From assembly GCF_900182905.1 (NCBI RefSeq), contig NZ_FXUF01000002.1, forward strand, positions 186,001-250,000: DNA of 64,000 nt. The letters run 5' to 3'. The notes below the pieces were generated by a model, which worked only from the letters and a program-made list of their open reading frames with translations, was not told the origin of the DNA and did no database searches. The DNA is from Anoxynatronum buryatiense (GTDB lineage: Bacteria; Bacillota; Clostridia; Peptostreptococcales; Tindalliaceae). This document shows positions 34,808-45,455 of this stretch, piece by piece (the stretch's first letter is position 1; every line of letters starts with the position of its first letter). The position numbers and the translations under genes are program-made.

Positions 34808-36688
34808 GTGGAAACGGTGAATTTGCGCACATTTTTGGAACAGGCTCCTATGGGATACGCTTATCATCGCATGGTGTGCGATGCTGATGGGCAGCCGGTG
34901 GATTATGTGTTTTTGGATGTAAACCGAGCTTACGAAGAAATGACAGGGTTAAAAAGAGAAAATGTGCTGGGTAAACACCTCAGCCAGGCGGTACCGGAAG
35001 TATTGGCCGACCATTTTGATTGGGTTAGCTTTTTTGCCCAGGCGGCACTGGAAGGTAAAACAATTGAAACAGAACAGTATGTGCCGTCATTGGAGCGCTA
35101 CTATCGGATCAAAGCAATACCTGCCGAAGAACCCCATTTCATTTGCTATGTTACCGACATCACTGCCGAGAAGGAGCAAATGGAGAGGTTCAGGTCAGTG
35201 GCTTCGGCACTGAATGACATTGTGCTGGATATTGATGACACCCTTCGATTCACGGGTGTCTACACCACTGATGAGAGTCAGTTGTTTTTCCCAAAGGAAA
35301 CGTTCATCGGGAAAACCGTGCCTGAAGTTTTTAATGAAGTGACCACCCGACAGATCCAGGAGAATTTGGAGAGGGTGCAGCAAAATGATTCCAAATTGTC
35401 CACAGAATATGCTTCCTGGCACACTGGCGAAGAACGATGGTATCAGGCCGTGTACCTTGGCCGTCAGGACAGCTTTGACCGCTGGCGTTACAATATTGTG
35501 ATTCGGGACATTACTGAGAGTCGTTTAGCGGCTCGGGCGCTGGAGGAAAGTGAGCGCAGTAAAAGTGTGCTGCTTTCCAATTTGCCGGGGATGGCCTATC
35601 GATGTCGCTATGATCGGCACTGGACCATGGAGTTTGTGTCGGAGGGCTGCCGGATACTGACAGGCTATTCGCCGGATCAACTCATCGGCAACCGGGATTG
35701 CTCTTTCAGCGATTTAATTCTGGAAGAGTACCGGGATCAGTTGTGGGAGGCGTGGGTTGAAGCCACGGCTGAAAAAAAACCCATGCAGGCGGAATACCGT
35801 ATTCTAATGGCAGACAACACTGAAAAGTGGGTGTGGGAGCAAGGGGTTCCAATTTACAATGACAATGGCGAAGTGGAGGCATTGGAAGGGCTGGTGATCG
35901 ATCTTTCGGAACGGAAGGCCATGGAGAGAGCCATGCGGCAAGCCCGGGATGCTGCCGAATCGGCCAATCTTGCCAAAAGTCAGTTTCTGGCTAATATGAG
36001 TCACGAAATCAGAACACCCATGAACGGACTTTATGGTTTTCTTCAGTTGATGGAGCTGACGGATCTAAAAGGCGAACAGCAGGAGTATCTGGCACATATG
36101 CGTCAGTCGATCGATACTTTGCTTTCAATCGTTAATGATATCCTGGACATCAGCCGCATTGAATCCGGAAAGCTGGAACTGGAGTACATACCCTTTGATT
36201 TAAGAGAAGAAATGAAAGCGGCAGTGATGCCTTTTTCCCTGAGAGCCCGGGAGAAAGAGCTGGAACTCAGTATGATCATTGATTCAGAAGTGCCCCGGCA
36301 GGTGATGGGTGACCCCATCAGGTTAAGACAGGTGCTGACAAACTTGGTGAGTAATGCAGTGAAGTTTACTGAGGCGGGAACAGTGCTGATTCATGCAACC
36401 GTCAGTGAGAAGCCTTTAGCGGATGAGGGTGAACCCATGATTGTGTTTCGTGTCATGGATACGGGCATTGGCATATCCGAAGCAGTGCAGAGCCGTCTCT
36501 TTGAGCCTTTTGTTCAGGCAGAAACCTCCACCACCCGGCGTTATGGCGGCACAGGACTGGGCCTGTCCATTGTACGGCACATTGTAGCCCTTATGGGTGG
36601 CTGGGTGAATCTGGCAAGCCAGCCAGGGAAGGGGACTGCCATCACATGCACCATTCCATTTCCCGAAATGCCGGAACAGGCTGACTGA
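34808..36688 (+). CDS. Multi-PAS sensor histidine kinase (orphan)
   Basis: A 626-residue cytoplasmic kinase with no membrane segment. Three PAS domains (about residues 8-115, 130-235, 250-375) precede a HisKA domain with H399 in SHEIRTPMNG and a HATPase domain with N (NLVSNAVKFT), G1 (DTGIGI) and G2 (GGTGLGLSIV) boxes. No response regulator or receiver domain lies next to it. GTG 34808 is the assumed start, with a weak site. Its signal and target are unknown. Confidence 0.88.
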   Translation: METVNLRTFLEQAPMGYAYHRMVCDADGQPVDYVFLDVNRAYEEMTGLKRENVLGKHLSQAVPEVLADHFDWVSFFAQAALEGKTIETEQYVPSLERYYRIKAIPAEEPHFICYVTDITAEKEQMERFRSVASALNDIVLDIDDTLRFTGVYTTDESQLFFPKETFIGKTVPEVFNEVTTRQIQENLERVQQNDSKLSTEYASWHTGEERWYQAVYLGRQDSFDRWRYNIVIRDITESRLAARALEESERSKSVLLSNLPGMAYRCRYDRHWTMEFVSEGCRILTGYSPDQLIGNRDCSFSDLILEEYRDQLWEAWVEATAEKKPMQAEYRILMADNTEKWVWEQGVPIYNDNGEVEALEGLVIDLSERKAMERAMRQARDAAESANLAKSQFLANMSHEIRTPMNGLYGFLQLMELTDLKGEQQEYLAHMRQSIDTLLSIVNDILDISRIESGKLELEYIPFDLREEMKAAVMPFSLRAREKELELSMIIDSEVPRQVMGDPIRLRQVLTNLVSNAVKFTEAGTVLIHATVSEKPLADEGEPMIVFRVMDTGIGISEAVQSRLFEPFVQAETSTTRRYGGTGLGLSIVRHIVALMGGWVNLASQPGKGTAITCTIPFPEMPEQAD

Positions 36689-36714
36689 CAGATCACGTGC
36701 CAGATACTTTTTCC

Positions 36715-36743
36715 TTGACAGACAGCAGCGCTTCCGCTATACT
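36715..36743 (+). promoter_or_regulatory. Sigma-A promoter of the carA-carB-pyrK-pyrD operon
   Basis: TTGACA (36715-36720), 17-base spacer, TATACT (36738-36743). Transcription from here would start near 36750 and make a leader of about 300 bases containing the attenuator described next. Confidence 0.85.
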
Positions 36744-36760
36744 GGTGAAAACCATATGTC

Positions 36761-36796
36761 CTTTAAACTGGTCCCGTGAGACTGGTAAGGAAACGC
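36761..36796 (+). promoter_or_regulatory. PyrR binding loop of a pyrimidine attenuator
   Basis: The segment GGTCCCGTGAGACTGGTAAG (36770-36789) fits the PyrR recognition consensus (A/G-UCC-N-G-N-GAG-A/G-C/U-U-N-G-N-AAGG). In known systems PyrR with UMP stabilises this hairpin and lets a downstream terminator form. The pyr genes below agree with it. Confidence 0.8.
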
Positions 36797-36817
36797 AAAC
36801 AGGCCATTAGAACCTGA

Positions 36818-36844
36818 GCCTTCCTTTCTCGCGCAAAGGAAGGC
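36818..36844 (+). terminator. First hairpin of the pyr leader
   Basis: GCCTTCCTTT (36818-36827) pairs with AAAGGAAGGC (36835-36844) around a 7-base loop, followed by TTCTTTG. It is likely part of the switch: either a terminator or one of the alternative structures. Confidence 0.6.
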
Positions 36845-36862
36845 TTCTTTGTGCGAAAAGGC

Positions 36863-36899
36863 AAATCCTTGCTGTCCCCCGTGACGGCAAGGATTTTTG
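36863..36899 (+). terminator. Strong intrinsic terminator of the pyr leader
   Basis: AAATCCTTGCTGTC (36863-36876) pairs with GACGGCAAGGATTT (36883-36896), with one G-U pair, and runs into TTTGTG. This is the best candidate for the PyrR-controlled terminator. About 150 bases without a gene follow before carA. Confidence 0.75.
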
Positions 36900-37049
36900 T
36901 GTCTTGAGATGTGGTGCAATGAACCAGGTTTGATCAAAGACAATCAGTGGGACACATTACTGAAAGTGAGATCACATAAGCACTGTCAAAAGAGGTTGGA
37001 GTGATTGGAAGTTGTTAAGTTAGCTCAAAAGGAATGAGGGAGGCATAAA

Positions 37050-38135
37050 ATGAAGGGAAAACTGATTCTGGAAGACGGAACACTATTCGAAGGAAAGCTG
37101 TTTGGAGCCATGAAGCAGGTACGGGGAGAAGTGGTGTTTAATACAGGCATGACCGGCTATCAGGAATTGCTGACAGATCCTTCCTATGTTAACCAGATGG
37201 TGGTGCTGACCTATCCGTTGGTGGGGAACTATGGATTTAACTGGGAAGATGTGGAATCTGCCAGTCCAAAAGTGAATGCGCTGATTGTGAAGGAGCTATG
37301 CCGCACCCCCAGTCATTTCCGTTCGGTGGGTCAATTGGAGCATTATCTGAAAGAACATGGGATAACAGGCATTGAAGGTATTGACACCCGGGCGCTGACC
37401 ATCCATATTCGCGAAAAAGGCATGATGCGCGGAGCGCTGGTTGCCGGTGACGAAATGCCGGATCAGCAATGGCTCACAGCACCACTGCCTGATCCGGTGG
37501 CGTCAGTGACCACGACCCAGGTGAAGACACTGGGAAATCCTGAGGGTACCCGTATTGCCGTTCTTGATTTCGGAATCAAAGGCGCCATTGTCAAACATCT
37601 GATTAACCGTGGCATGTGCGTCAGCTTATATCCTGCTCAGACAACCGCAAAAGAGATGCTGGCTTTCCAACCCTCGGGTATTTTACTTTCCAATGGTCCG
37701 GGCAACCCCAAAGATTTGCCGGCGGCCATTAAAACAGTGAACGATTTGTTGAAAATGGACATACCTCTCATGGGAATCTGCCTGGGACACCAACTGCTGA
37801 ACCTGGCCTGTGGCGGCGATGTGTACAAACTCCCCTTTGGTCACCGGGGCGGCAATCATCCGGTGAAGCATCTGGAAACTGGTGCTGTGACAATCACTTC
37901 TCAGAATCATAGTTATGCGGTGAAAGAAGAATGTCTGCCAGACTGTCTGACAGTCACACACCGAAACCTCAACGATGGCACGGTGGAAGGCATCCGGCAT
38001 CGGCAGAAGCCAGTTTTTTCAGTACAGTATCACCCTGAAGCTTCTCCCGGACCTGCCGATTCGGTTGCCCTTTTCGATACCTTTCAGCAGATGGTTGAAG
38101 AGTCGCTTCAAAAGGAGGAAAAACCATGCCATTAA
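37050..38135 (+). CDS. carA: Carbamoyl-phosphate synthase small (glutaminase) subunit
   Basis: A 361-residue glutamine amidotransferase subunit. The N-terminal CarA domain starts [19 protein letters not shown]; the class I glutaminase domain has the nucleophile cysteine in GICLGHQLL and the catalytic His-Glu in [10 protein letters not shown]. It releases NH3 from glutamine for carbamoyl phosphate made by the next gene. Under the PyrR attenuator it should serve pyrimidine synthesis. GAGGGAGG precedes the ATG. Confidence 0.96.
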   Translation: MKGKLILEDGTLFEGKLFGAMKQVRGEVVFNTGMTGYQELLTDPSYVNQMVVLTYPLVGNYGFNWEDVESASPKVNALIVKELCRTPSHFRSVGQLEHYLKEHGITGIEGIDTRALTIHIREKGMMRGALVAGDEMPDQQWLTAPLPDPVASVTTTQVKTLGNPEGTRIAVLDFGIKGAIVKHLINRGMCVSLYPAQTTAKEMLAFQPSGILLSNGPGNPKDLPAAIKTVNDLLKMDIPLMGICLGHQLLNLACGGDVYKLPFGHRGGNHPVKHLETGAVTITSQNHSYAVKEECLPDCLTVTHRNLNDGTVEGIRHRQKPVFSVQYHPEASPGPADSVALFDTFQQMVEESLQKEEKPCH

Positions 38136-41100
38136 ATCAACAACTGAAAAAAGTGATGGTCATTGGCTCGGGCCCTATCATCATCGGTCAGGCGGCAGAG
38201 TTTGATTATGCCGGTACTCAGGCCTGCTTGGCGCTGAAAGAAGAAGGGATTCACGTGGTACTGGTGAACAGTAATCCTGCCACCATCATGACAGACCCGG
38301 GCATTGCCGACACGGTCTATATGGAGCCGCTGACCCCTGCATTCATCAAGAAAATCATTCGAAAGGAAAAGCCCGACGGCCTCTTGCCCACACTGGGAGG
38401 GCAGGTGGGTCTGAATCTGGCAGTGGAACTGGCAGAGGAGGGGTTTCTGGAAGCAGAAGGTGTGACGTTGCTGGGTACGCCTGTGGAGGCTATCCAACGG
38501 GCAGAAGATCGTGAGTTGTTCAACCAAATGCTGGAAAGCATCGGTGAACCCATCGCCGAAAGCCGGGTGGTGGATCAGATGACAGAGGCACTGGCATTTG
38601 CCGATGTCATTGGGTACCCGGTAATTGTTCGACCGGCTTACACCATGGGGGGCACCGGCGGCGGTATCGCTGAGAATGAAAGGGAACTCAGGGAAATTGC
38701 CCGCATCGGCCTGAAAAGCAGCCGGGTGAACCAGATTCTGGTGGAGCGTTGTGTTTCAGGATGGAAAGAAATTGAATTTGAAGTCATGCGGGACGCCAAT
38801 AATACCTGCATTACTGTCTGCAGCATGGAAAATGTGGATCCGGTGGGAGTGCACACCGGTGACAGCATTGTGGCGGCACCCAGCCAGACATTGGCCAACC
38901 AGGAATATCAGATGCTGCGCACCGCTTCCCTGAAAATCATCCGCGCCCTGGGAGTGGAAGGGGGCTGTAACGTGCAGTATGCCCTGGATCCAGAGAGTAT
39001 GAACTATGTGGTGATTGAAGTCAATCCCCGGGTCAGCCGCTCCAGCGCCCTGGCTTCCAAGGCCACCGGGTATCCCATTGCCCGCATTGCCTCCAAAATT
39101 GCCGTGGGACTTCACCTTGACGAAATTCCAAACCCCATCACCGGCATGGGACATGCCGCTTTCGAACCTGCGCTGGACTATGTGGTGCTGAAGATACCCC
39201 GATGGCCCTTTGATAAGTTTGCACTGGCCGACAGAAAGCTGGGAACCCAGATGAAGGCCACGGGAGAAGTGATGGCCCTGGACAGAAGCTTTGAAGGTGC
39301 ACTCATGAAGGGAATTCGCTCGCTGGAGCTGAACCGCAACAGCCTGATACTCCGGGAACTGTCAGATCTGACAGACGAAGCCCTGATGGAACGTATAGGT
39401 GCCCGGGACGATGAACGGATCTTCTATATCGCCACTGCCCTCTATCGGGGAATGGACATGATGACCATTCACCGCCTCACAGGAATGGACCCCTTCTTTC
39501 TGACAAAAATCAACCATCTGGCGCTGCTGGAAAGGCGACTGGAACAGGAAACACTGCAAACTCTCTCAGAAGACCTGCTGCGGGAAGCAAAAGCAATGAA
39601 TCTGGGAGATGATCACATGGCCGCCCTGATGGGAGCCGATGAAATGACCCTTCGCCGGCACCGAAAAGCACTGGGAATCACACCTGCCTACCACATGGTG
39701 GATACTTGCGCCGGCGAATTTCCTGCAGTGACGCCCTACTTTTACGCCAGTTACGAAGGCACCAATGAAGCACAACCCACATCACGGCGAAAGGTACTGA
39801 TTCTTGGTTCGGGCCCCATTCGAATCGGGCAGGGAGTGGAATTTGACTACTGCACGGTTCATTCCTTGTGGGCGCTTCGGGAAATGGGCATCGAATCCAT
39901 TGTCATCAACAACAATCCTGAAACTGTCAGTACTGATTTCAATACCTCAGACCGGCTCTACTTTGACCCCCTTACCACAGAAGATGTGATGAATGTCATT
40001 GATTTGGAAGAACCGGAGGGTGTCATTGTTCAGTTTGGCGGCCAGACGGCCATTAATCTGGCAGAATCCCTTGAGAAAGCTGGCGTGACCATTCTGGGCA
40101 CCAGTGTGGCAGACATTGATGCAGCAGAGGATCGGGACAAGTTTAACCAGCTGGTACAGTCGCTGGGCATTCCCATGCCCTTTGGAAAAACCGCCCGATC
40201 AGAAGCAGAGGCGGTGGCCTGCGCAGGCGAGATTGGTTTTCCCCTGGTGATTCGTCCTTCCTATGTGCTGGGGGGGCGCAACATGGAAATTCTCTATTCC
40301 ATGGAAGAGCTGGAAGAATACATGACCAATGCAGCACTGGTGTCGCCCCGGCATCCGGTACTGCTGGACCAGTATCTTCAGGGCATGGAAGTGGAGGTGG
40401 ATGCCGTTTCTGATGGCGAAGCCATCCTGGTACCGGGTATTATGGAACATATCGAGCGGGCCGGAGTGCATTCCGGCGACAGTATCGCAGTGATTCCACC
40501 ACTGCATCTGAACCGGCACATGCAGGAAACGGTGATGGACTATACCCTGCGACTGGCAAAAGCGCTGAAAATAAAGGGAATGATCAATCTGCAGTTCGTC
40601 ATTCGCTACAACCGGGTGTATCTGCTGGAAGTAAACCCCAGGTCCAGCCGCACCGTGCCCTTTCTCAGCAAAGTGACAGGTGTTCCCTTGATTAAGCTGG
40701 CCACCCAGGCCGCCATGGGTATGAGCCTTCGGGAGCAGGGAGTTCGCCCGGGGCTCATGTCGCCGCCGGCAGGCTATGCGGTGAAGGCACCGGTATTCTC
40801 CTTTTCCAAACTCATTGAAGTGGACACCTCTCTGGGGCCGGAAATGAAATCCACCGGTGAGTCCATCGGATTGGATGAGTTTTATCCCAAAGCACTCTAC
40901 AAAGCACTTACCGCCTCAGGGTTGGAGGTGCCGGCAGACGGCAGTATTTTGGTAACTGTTGCCGACAAAGATAAGGATGAAGCCATCCCCATCATTCGGG
41001 AGCTGTGGGAAATAGGATTTTCACTTTACGCCACCAGTGGCACAGCGCAGGCACTGCGCCGGGGAGGGATTGAAGTTCGAGAGGTTCGCAAGCTTGACGA

Positions 41101-41314
41101 ACCTGCACCCAACCTGCTGAACCTGATTCAGGAAGAAAAAATTCATCTGGTGATCAACACGCCTGCAAAAGGAAAACAACCAAAAAGGGACGGCTTTAAG
41201 ATTCGCCGGGCAGCGGTGGAATCTGGAGTGCCCTGCGTCACCTCCATGGATACGGCGCGTGCAGTTCTGGAGGTGCTGAAAAGTATTTCCTTTAAAGTGA
41301 CCGGATTATCATGA
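38126..41314 (+). CDS. carB: Carbamoyl-phosphate synthase large subunit
   Basis: A 1062-residue full-length CarB with two homologous ATP-grasp halves ([19 protein letters not shown] at the start, [19 protein letters not shown] near residue 557) and a C-terminal MGS-like allosteric domain (about 930-1062). It makes carbamoyl phosphate from bicarbonate, NH3 and two ATP. It overlaps carA by 10 bases, with AAAGGAGG upstream. Confidence 0.96.
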   Translation: MPLNQQLKKVMVIGSGPIIIGQAAEFDYAGTQACLALKEEGIHVVLVNSNPATIMTDPGIADTVYMEPLTPAFIKKIIRKEKPDGLLPTLGGQVGLNLAVELAEEGFLEAEGVTLLGTPVEAIQRAEDRELFNQMLESIGEPIAESRVVDQMTEALAFADVIGYPVIVRPAYTMGGTGGGIAENERELREIARIGLKSSRVNQILVERCVSGWKEIEFEVMRDANNTCITVCSMENVDPVGVHTGDSIVAAPSQTLANQEYQMLRTASLKIIRALGVEGGCNVQYALDPESMNYVVIEVNPRVSRSSALASKATGYPIARIASKIAVGLHLDEIPNPITGMGHAAFEPALDYVVLKIPRWPFDKFALADRKLGTQMKATGEVMALDRSFEGALMKGIRSLELNRNSLILRELSDLTDEALMERIGARDDERIFYIATALYRGMDMMTIHRLTGMDPFFLTKINHLALLERRLEQETLQTLSEDLLREAKAMNLGDDHMAALMGADEMTLRRHRKALGITPAYHMVDTCAGEFPAVTPYFYASYEGTNEAQPTSRRKVLILGSGPIRIGQGVEFDYCTVHSLWALREMGIESIVINNNPETVSTDFNTSDRLYFDPLTTEDVMNVIDLEEPEGVIVQFGGQTAINLAESLEKAGVTILGTSVADIDAAEDRDKFNQLVQSLGIPMPFGKTARSEAEAVACAGEIGFPLVIRPSYVLGGRNMEILYSMEELEEYMTNAALVSPRHPVLLDQYLQGMEVEVDAVSDGEAILVPGIMEHIERAGVHSGDSIAVIPPLHLNRHMQETVMDYTLRLAKALKIKGMINLQFVIRYNRVYLLEVNPRSSRTVPFLSKVTGVPLIKLATQAAMGMSLREQGVRPGLMSPPAGYAVKAPVFSFSKLIEVDTSLGPEMKSTGESIGLDEFYPKALYKALTASGLEVPADGSILVTVADKDKDEAIPIIRELWEIGFSLYATSGTAQALRRGGIEVREVRKLDEPAPNLLNLIQEEKIHLVINTPAKGKQPKRDGFKIRRAAVESGVPCVTSMDTARAVLEVLKSISFKVTGLS

Positions 41315-41343
41315 TGAGCTGTCAAAGAATGGGAGGGGCACAC

Positions 41344-42144
41344 ATGAAACGGGAGTACACAGGCAACATCATGTATCAGGAACAGCTGCTGGAAGACTGT
41401 TACCGCATGGTACTGAAAACCGATGCAGACTTACTGCAACAGGCTTTGCCAGGGCAGTTTGTTCACTTGAGAATCAATCCGCTGGGAGGGCCTTTGTTAA
41501 GACGTCCCTTCAGTATCCACAGTATTGACCAGGAACAGGGCACCTTGTCATTGCTTTACGCCGTGGTGGGCCAGGGTACCCGGATCATGGCGGCAGATCT
41601 GCCGGGAAAAACCGTCACCTTGCTGGGCCCTCTGGGAACCGGGTTTCCCCACCTGCCTGCCTCCACTGGCGAGGTGGTGCTGGTGGGTGGTGGTTTGGGA
41701 ACGGCGCCGCTGCTGCATACAGCCAGTTGGTTACAGGCTGCCGGCAGAAAGACCCGGGTGATTCTGGGATTCCCCTCGCAAGACCGGGCCATGTTGGCCA
41801 GTGACTTTACCCAAATAGGGGCAACTGTTCACATTACCACTGAAGACGGCAGCGAAGGCTACCATGGGTATCCCACGTCATTGTTACACAAAGTGCTGCT
41901 GAGAGAGTCGGTTCAGGCCGTCTTTGCCTGCGGTCCCCATGCCATGCTGGAAAATGTGGCAAAGGTATGCGGCGAAGCCGGGATTGATGCCTGGATTTCC
42001 ATGGAAGAAAAAATGGCCTGTGGCATTGGGGCCTGTCTGGGCTGTGTGGTAAGAATCCGGGATGAAATGGGGAGCCATTATGAGAAGGCTTGTCTGGACG
42101 GTCCGGTGTTCAAAGCTTCGGAGGTGATTTTTGATGAAACATAA
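41344..42144 (+). CDS. pyrK: Dihydroorotate dehydrogenase electron transfer subunit
   Basis: A 266-residue FAD/[2Fe-2S] protein. The FAD-binding region has LLRRPFSIHSI, the nucleotide region VLVGGGLGTAPLLH, and the C-terminal cluster cysteines lie in EEKMACGIGACLGCVVR plus a later CLDG. It passes electrons from PyrD to NAD+. I chose ATG 41344 after GGGAGGGG; ATG 41311 overlaps the end of carB and has no clear site. It overlaps pyrD by 11 bases. Confidence 0.93.
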   Translation: MKREYTGNIMYQEQLLEDCYRMVLKTDADLLQQALPGQFVHLRINPLGGPLLRRPFSIHSIDQEQGTLSLLYAVVGQGTRIMAADLPGKTVTLLGPLGTGFPHLPASTGEVVLVGGGLGTAPLLHTASWLQAAGRKTRVILGFPSQDRAMLASDFTQIGATVHITTEDGSEGYHGYPTSLLHKVLLRESVQAVFACGPHAMLENVAKVCGEAGIDAWISMEEKMACGIGACLGCVVRIRDEMGSHYEKACLDGPVFKASEVIFDET

Positions 42145-43075
42145 AGGCCTGCAGGTGGTGATTCCAGGCAGAAGAGAAGGTGCCCGCTCTTTGACGCTGG
42201 ACAATCCGGTGATTGCTGCCTCCGGTACATTTGGTTCTGGCCGGGAATACGGAGAATATCTGGACTTGAATCAGCTGGGAGGCATTGCTGTCAAAGGGCT
42301 GACTCCGGAACCCCGGGAAGGGAACCCTCTTCCCCGAATTGTGGAAACCCCCATGGGAATGCTTAACTCCATCGGTTTGCAAAATCCCGGGCTTGAAGGA
42401 TTCATTAAAGAAGAGATGCCTTTTCTCCGCACATACGAAACGGCGGTGATCGCCAATATTTCTGGCAACACCGTGGCAGAATTTACAGCCATGGCAACCC
42501 GGCTGGAGTCAGTACCCGGCATTCACGGGCTGGAAGTGAATGTGTCCTGTCCCAATATTCATCGGGGAGGTGAAGTTTTTGCCACCAACCCGGAGATGGT
42601 GCAGACGATTACCGAAGAAGTGGTAAAAGTGACCACGTTGCCGGTGATCGTCAAATTGTCTCCCAATGTGACCGATATTGGACTCATTGCTCAAAGTGCT
42701 GAAGCGGGGGGAGCAGACGCCGTTTCTCTCATCAACACAGTGCTGGGCATGGCCATTGACATCAAGACCCGGCAGCCTGTGCTGAAACGGGTTATGGGAG
42801 GTCTCTCCGGGCCGGCGGTAAAACCCATCGCCCTGCGCCAGGTCTGGCAGGTGTACCAGGCGGTGAAAATCCCCATCATTGGCATGGGCGGCATTATGAC
42901 GGCGGAAGACGCCCTGGAGTTTCTCATGGCCGGTGCGGCGGCGGTTTCGGTGGGAACCGGCAACTTTGTGAACCCCACCGCCTGTATCGATGTGGCTGAG
43001 GGAATCAATGCGTATATGGAGAAACATGGGCTTCATCGGGTGAGTGAACTCACGGGTGCTGCCCACAAACAATAA
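42134..43075 (+). CDS. pyrD: Dihydroorotate dehydrogenase (NAD+), catalytic subunit
   Basis: A 313-residue class 1B dihydroorotate dehydrogenase. The FMN-binding TIM barrel has VIAASGTFGSGREYGEY near residue 22, NVSCPNIHRGG with the catalytic cysteine, LINTVLGMAID and GMGGIMTAEDALEFLMAGA. It works with PyrK. The operon has no pyrB, pyrC, pyrE or pyrF here, so those genes must lie elsewhere. Confidence 0.94.
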   Translation: MKHKGLQVVIPGRREGARSLTLDNPVIAASGTFGSGREYGEYLDLNQLGGIAVKGLTPEPREGNPLPRIVETPMGMLNSIGLQNPGLEGFIKEEMPFLRTYETAVIANISGNTVAEFTAMATRLESVPGIHGLEVNVSCPNIHRGGEVFATNPEMVQTITEEVVKVTTLPVIVKLSPNVTDIGLIAQSAEAGGADAVSLINTVLGMAIDIKTRQPVLKRVMGGLSGPAVKPIALRQVWQVYQAVKIPIIGMGGIMTAEDALEFLMAGAAAVSVGTGNFVNPTACIDVAEGINAYMEKHGLHRVSELTGAAHKQ

Positions 43076-43082
43076 ATAAGTA

Positions 43083-43112
43083 AAGACGCCCCCAAAAGGA
43101 GGCGTCTTATTT
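43083..43112. terminator. Bidirectional intrinsic terminator
   Basis: AAGACGCC (43083-43090) pairs with GGCGTCTT (43101-43108), with extra C-G pairs at the top. It serves the pyr operon and the convergent reductase gene, whose last codons lie just beyond it. Confidence 0.75.
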
Positions 43113-44808
43113 AAATCGTACCAGAATCATCCATGGGTGACGCTGTGACAGCTGTTTCTTCAGGACGGAACACGGCCTGCCAGGTGGCATATCCCCCGTC
43201 AAGATTTTTGACATCATAACCCCGCTGTGAAAGCACGCGGGCGGCAATGTAACCCCGAACCCCTACCCGGCAGTAAACGTGAACAGCTTTGTTTTCGGGA
43301 AGTTCCTGAAGACGGGTGCGAAGCTGACTAAGGGGAATGTGACGGGCACCCGGAATGACTCCCTGGGCCACCTCGTCGTCATCCCGCACATCAAGGAAAA
43401 AAGCGCCGTCAGCATTCAGATTATCCACCTCATGCCACTGAAAAGAAGTCACCATGCCTTCCCGCAGGTTGGTGGCAGCGAATCCCAGCATGTTCACCGG
43501 GTCTTTGGCAGAGGAATAAGGAGGTGCGTAAGACAGTTCCAGCTCCTGCAGATCTTCAACTGTCAATCTGCCCCGTATGGCCGTCGCCAGCACATCAATG
43601 CGCTTCTCCACCCCTTTGGAACCAATGGCCTGTGCACCAAGAATTTTTCCGGTGACCGGGTCGTAGAGCATTTTCATGGAAATGGGATCTGCTCCGGGGT
43701 AGTAACCGGCATGAGCTCCCGGATGGATGTGCAGGGCTTCATAGGGAATATGCAGCTGCTTCAGGCGTTTTTCGTTGTTGCCCGTTGATGCCGCAGTCAA
43801 CTGAAATACTTTTACTACGGCAGAGCCGAGGGTGCCGGGGTAAGCCACCGGGCGTCCGCAGATGTGATCGGCCACCAGGCGACCCTGCTTGTTGGCTGGG
43901 CCGGCCAAAGGAATCATGGCAGGCTGTCGGTTGATATAATCAGTGACCTCTACGGCATCACCAATGGCATAAACAGAAGGATCACTGGTTTGCATGGCAT
44001 TGTTCACCAGAATACCGCCCCGCTCGCCCAAGGTTAAGCCGGCTTCTTTGGCCAGCTGATTTTCAGGTTTCACACCGATGGCCATGATGGTCAGGTCGGT
44101 GTTCAGCAGCTTGCCGCTGGAAAGCTGAATTTGGCTTCCGGACTCCAGAAAGGCCGAAACACCATCCGCTAAGATCAATTGAACACCCTGCTGGCGGATG
44201 TGATTGTGAAGAATGGCGGCCATTTCATAATCCATGGGTGCCATCACCTGATCCTGCATTTCCACCAACGTGACATGGATCCCCCGCTCATGAAGATTTT
44301 CGGCCATTTCAACACCGATAAAACCACCGCCAATCACCACAGCCTTTTTTGGCTGATGCAAGTCAATGTAATGATTGATCTGGTCGGTGTCGGGAATAGA
44401 ACGCAGAGTGAACACGTTGTCTGCTTCCTGCAACCCGGAAATGGGAGGCTTCACCGGGCTGGCACCTGGTGACAGGATCAAGACATCATACATTTCAGTG
44501 TACGTTTCATCGGTCAAATGATTGTGCACTGTCAGTTCTTTTTTATTGCGGTGAATGGCGGTGACTTCATTGTAGGGACGTACCGAGAGATTGAAACGGG
44601 CTGACATGCCTTCGGCAGTCTGTACCAGTAAATCATCCCGGTTTTCAATGATGCCCCCGATGTGATATGGCAGACCGCAATTGGCAAAAGAAATGTAGCC
44701 ACCCCGTTCCAATAAAACAATTTCAGCCTGTTCATCAAGCCGTCTCAAACGGGCAGCGGCTGTGGCGCCGCCGGCCACGCCGCCCACAATAACGATTTTT
44801 TTACGCAT
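43111..44808 (-). CDS. CoA-disulfide reductase/NADH oxidase fused to a rhodanese domain
   Basis: A 565-residue CoADR-RHD protein. The FAD motif VGGVAGGATAAARLRRL opens the protein, the redox cysteine is C44 in FANCGLPYH, and an NAD(P)H motif lies in VVIGGGFIGVEMAENL. A rhodanese domain covers about residues 460-550, with its own active cysteine in VYCRVGVRG. Such fusions reduce CoA disulfides, CoA persulfides or polysulfide. An ArsR regulator lies just upstream on the same strand, suggesting control by thiol or sulfur stress. AAGGAGG precedes the start. Confidence 0.9.
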   Translation of the reverse strand: MRKKIVIVGGVAGGATAAARLRRLDEQAEIVLLERGGYISFANCGLPYHIGGIIENRDDLLVQTAEGMSARFNLSVRPYNEVTAIHRNKKELTVHNHLTDETYTEMYDVLILSPGASPVKPPISGLQEADNVFTLRSIPDTDQINHYIDLHQPKKAVVIGGGFIGVEMAENLHERGIHVTLVEMQDQVMAPMDYEMAAILHNHIRQQGVQLILADGVSAFLESGSQIQLSSGKLLNTDLTIMAIGVKPENQLAKEAGLTLGERGGILVNNAMQTSDPSVYAIGDAVEVTDYINRQPAMIPLAGPANKQGRLVADHICGRPVAYPGTLGSAVVKVFQLTAASTGNNEKRLKQLHIPYEALHIHPGAHAGYYPGADPISMKMLYDPVTGKILGAQAIGSKGVEKRIDVLATAIRGRLTVEDLQELELSYAPPYSSAKDPVNMLGFAATNLREGMVTSFQWHEVDNLNADGAFFLDVRDDDEVAQGVIPGARHIPLSQLRTRLQELPENKAVHVYCRVGVRGYIAARVLSQRGYDVKNLDGGYATWQAVFRPEETAVTASPMDDSGTI

Positions 44809-44912
44809 GAATAAATCCTCCTTGAGTTATGATGGATAATCGCAGGTCAAGCAAAAGATGAATCGTAATGAGTGTATATCATACCGATCACTTGTGAAAA
44901 AGTATGCAACTG

Positions 44913-45230
44913 TCACGGTGAGCTGTCGTCATTCATGGATAATTGCAGTTGATGAATGAGCGCCGGCACCTGAGGATGAATAATCTGGTAATGAATTTCC
45001 AAACCCTGGCGCTGACCCTGAATGATCCCTGCGTTTCGCAGGACAGCCAGGTGCTGGGAAACGGTTGACTGGGGCACCGACAAACAATGCTGGAGCTGTT
45101 GTACATTGGTGACGCCTCTATCAGTGAGTCGCTTTAAAATGCATAACCGAACGGGGTGTCCCATGGCTTTCAGCAGGTCGGCTGCCTGCTGAAGCTGAAT
45201 CATTGTGGTGTTGTCGCTGTTGTGCGGCAT
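44913..45230 (-). CDS. ArsR-family transcriptional regulator
   Basis: A 105-residue winged-helix regulator (MGHPVRLCILKRL, then VPQSTVSQHLAVLRNAGI). It has two cysteines, C30 and C49, which could form a thiol switch as in persulfide-sensing ArsR proteins, and lacks the CVC metal motif of the CadC type. The start is at 45230 with AAAGGAGG; an upstream in-frame ATG at 45281 has no site. It likely controls itself and the adjacent CoADR-rhodanese gene. Confidence 0.85.
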   Translation of the reverse strand: MPHNSDNTTMIQLQQAADLLKAMGHPVRLCILKRLTDRGVTNVQQLQHCLSVPQSTVSQHLAVLRNAGIIQGQRQGLEIHYQIIHPQVPALIHQLQLSMNDDSSP

Positions 45231-45302
45231 GATAGTCCTCCTTTCGGTGAGCCATTCAGTGCCATTGTGCTGAAGTGGCATTAGATATAATGCTATATTA
45301 GA

Positions 45303-45331
45303 ATATTACGATATATCAGGCTGAATGTCAA
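45303..45331 (-). promoter_or_regulatory. Sigma-A promoter of the arsR-like and CoADR genes
   Basis: On the minus strand TTGACA (45331-45326), 17-base spacer, TAATAT (45308-45303). The AT-rich stretch just downstream (TAATATTCTAATATAGCATTATA) contains repeated AATAT half-sites that could be the ArsR operator. Confidence 0.75.
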
Positions 45332-45455
45332 TCATTTATCGGGAGTCATCTTTAGATGGAGGGTGGATGATTTCCCTCAAAGGTATTGTTTGGATTTCAC
45401 AGGAATTATCTGCAGTTTCACCGTTTAGAACAGACTCATTTGTCAGGATATCACA

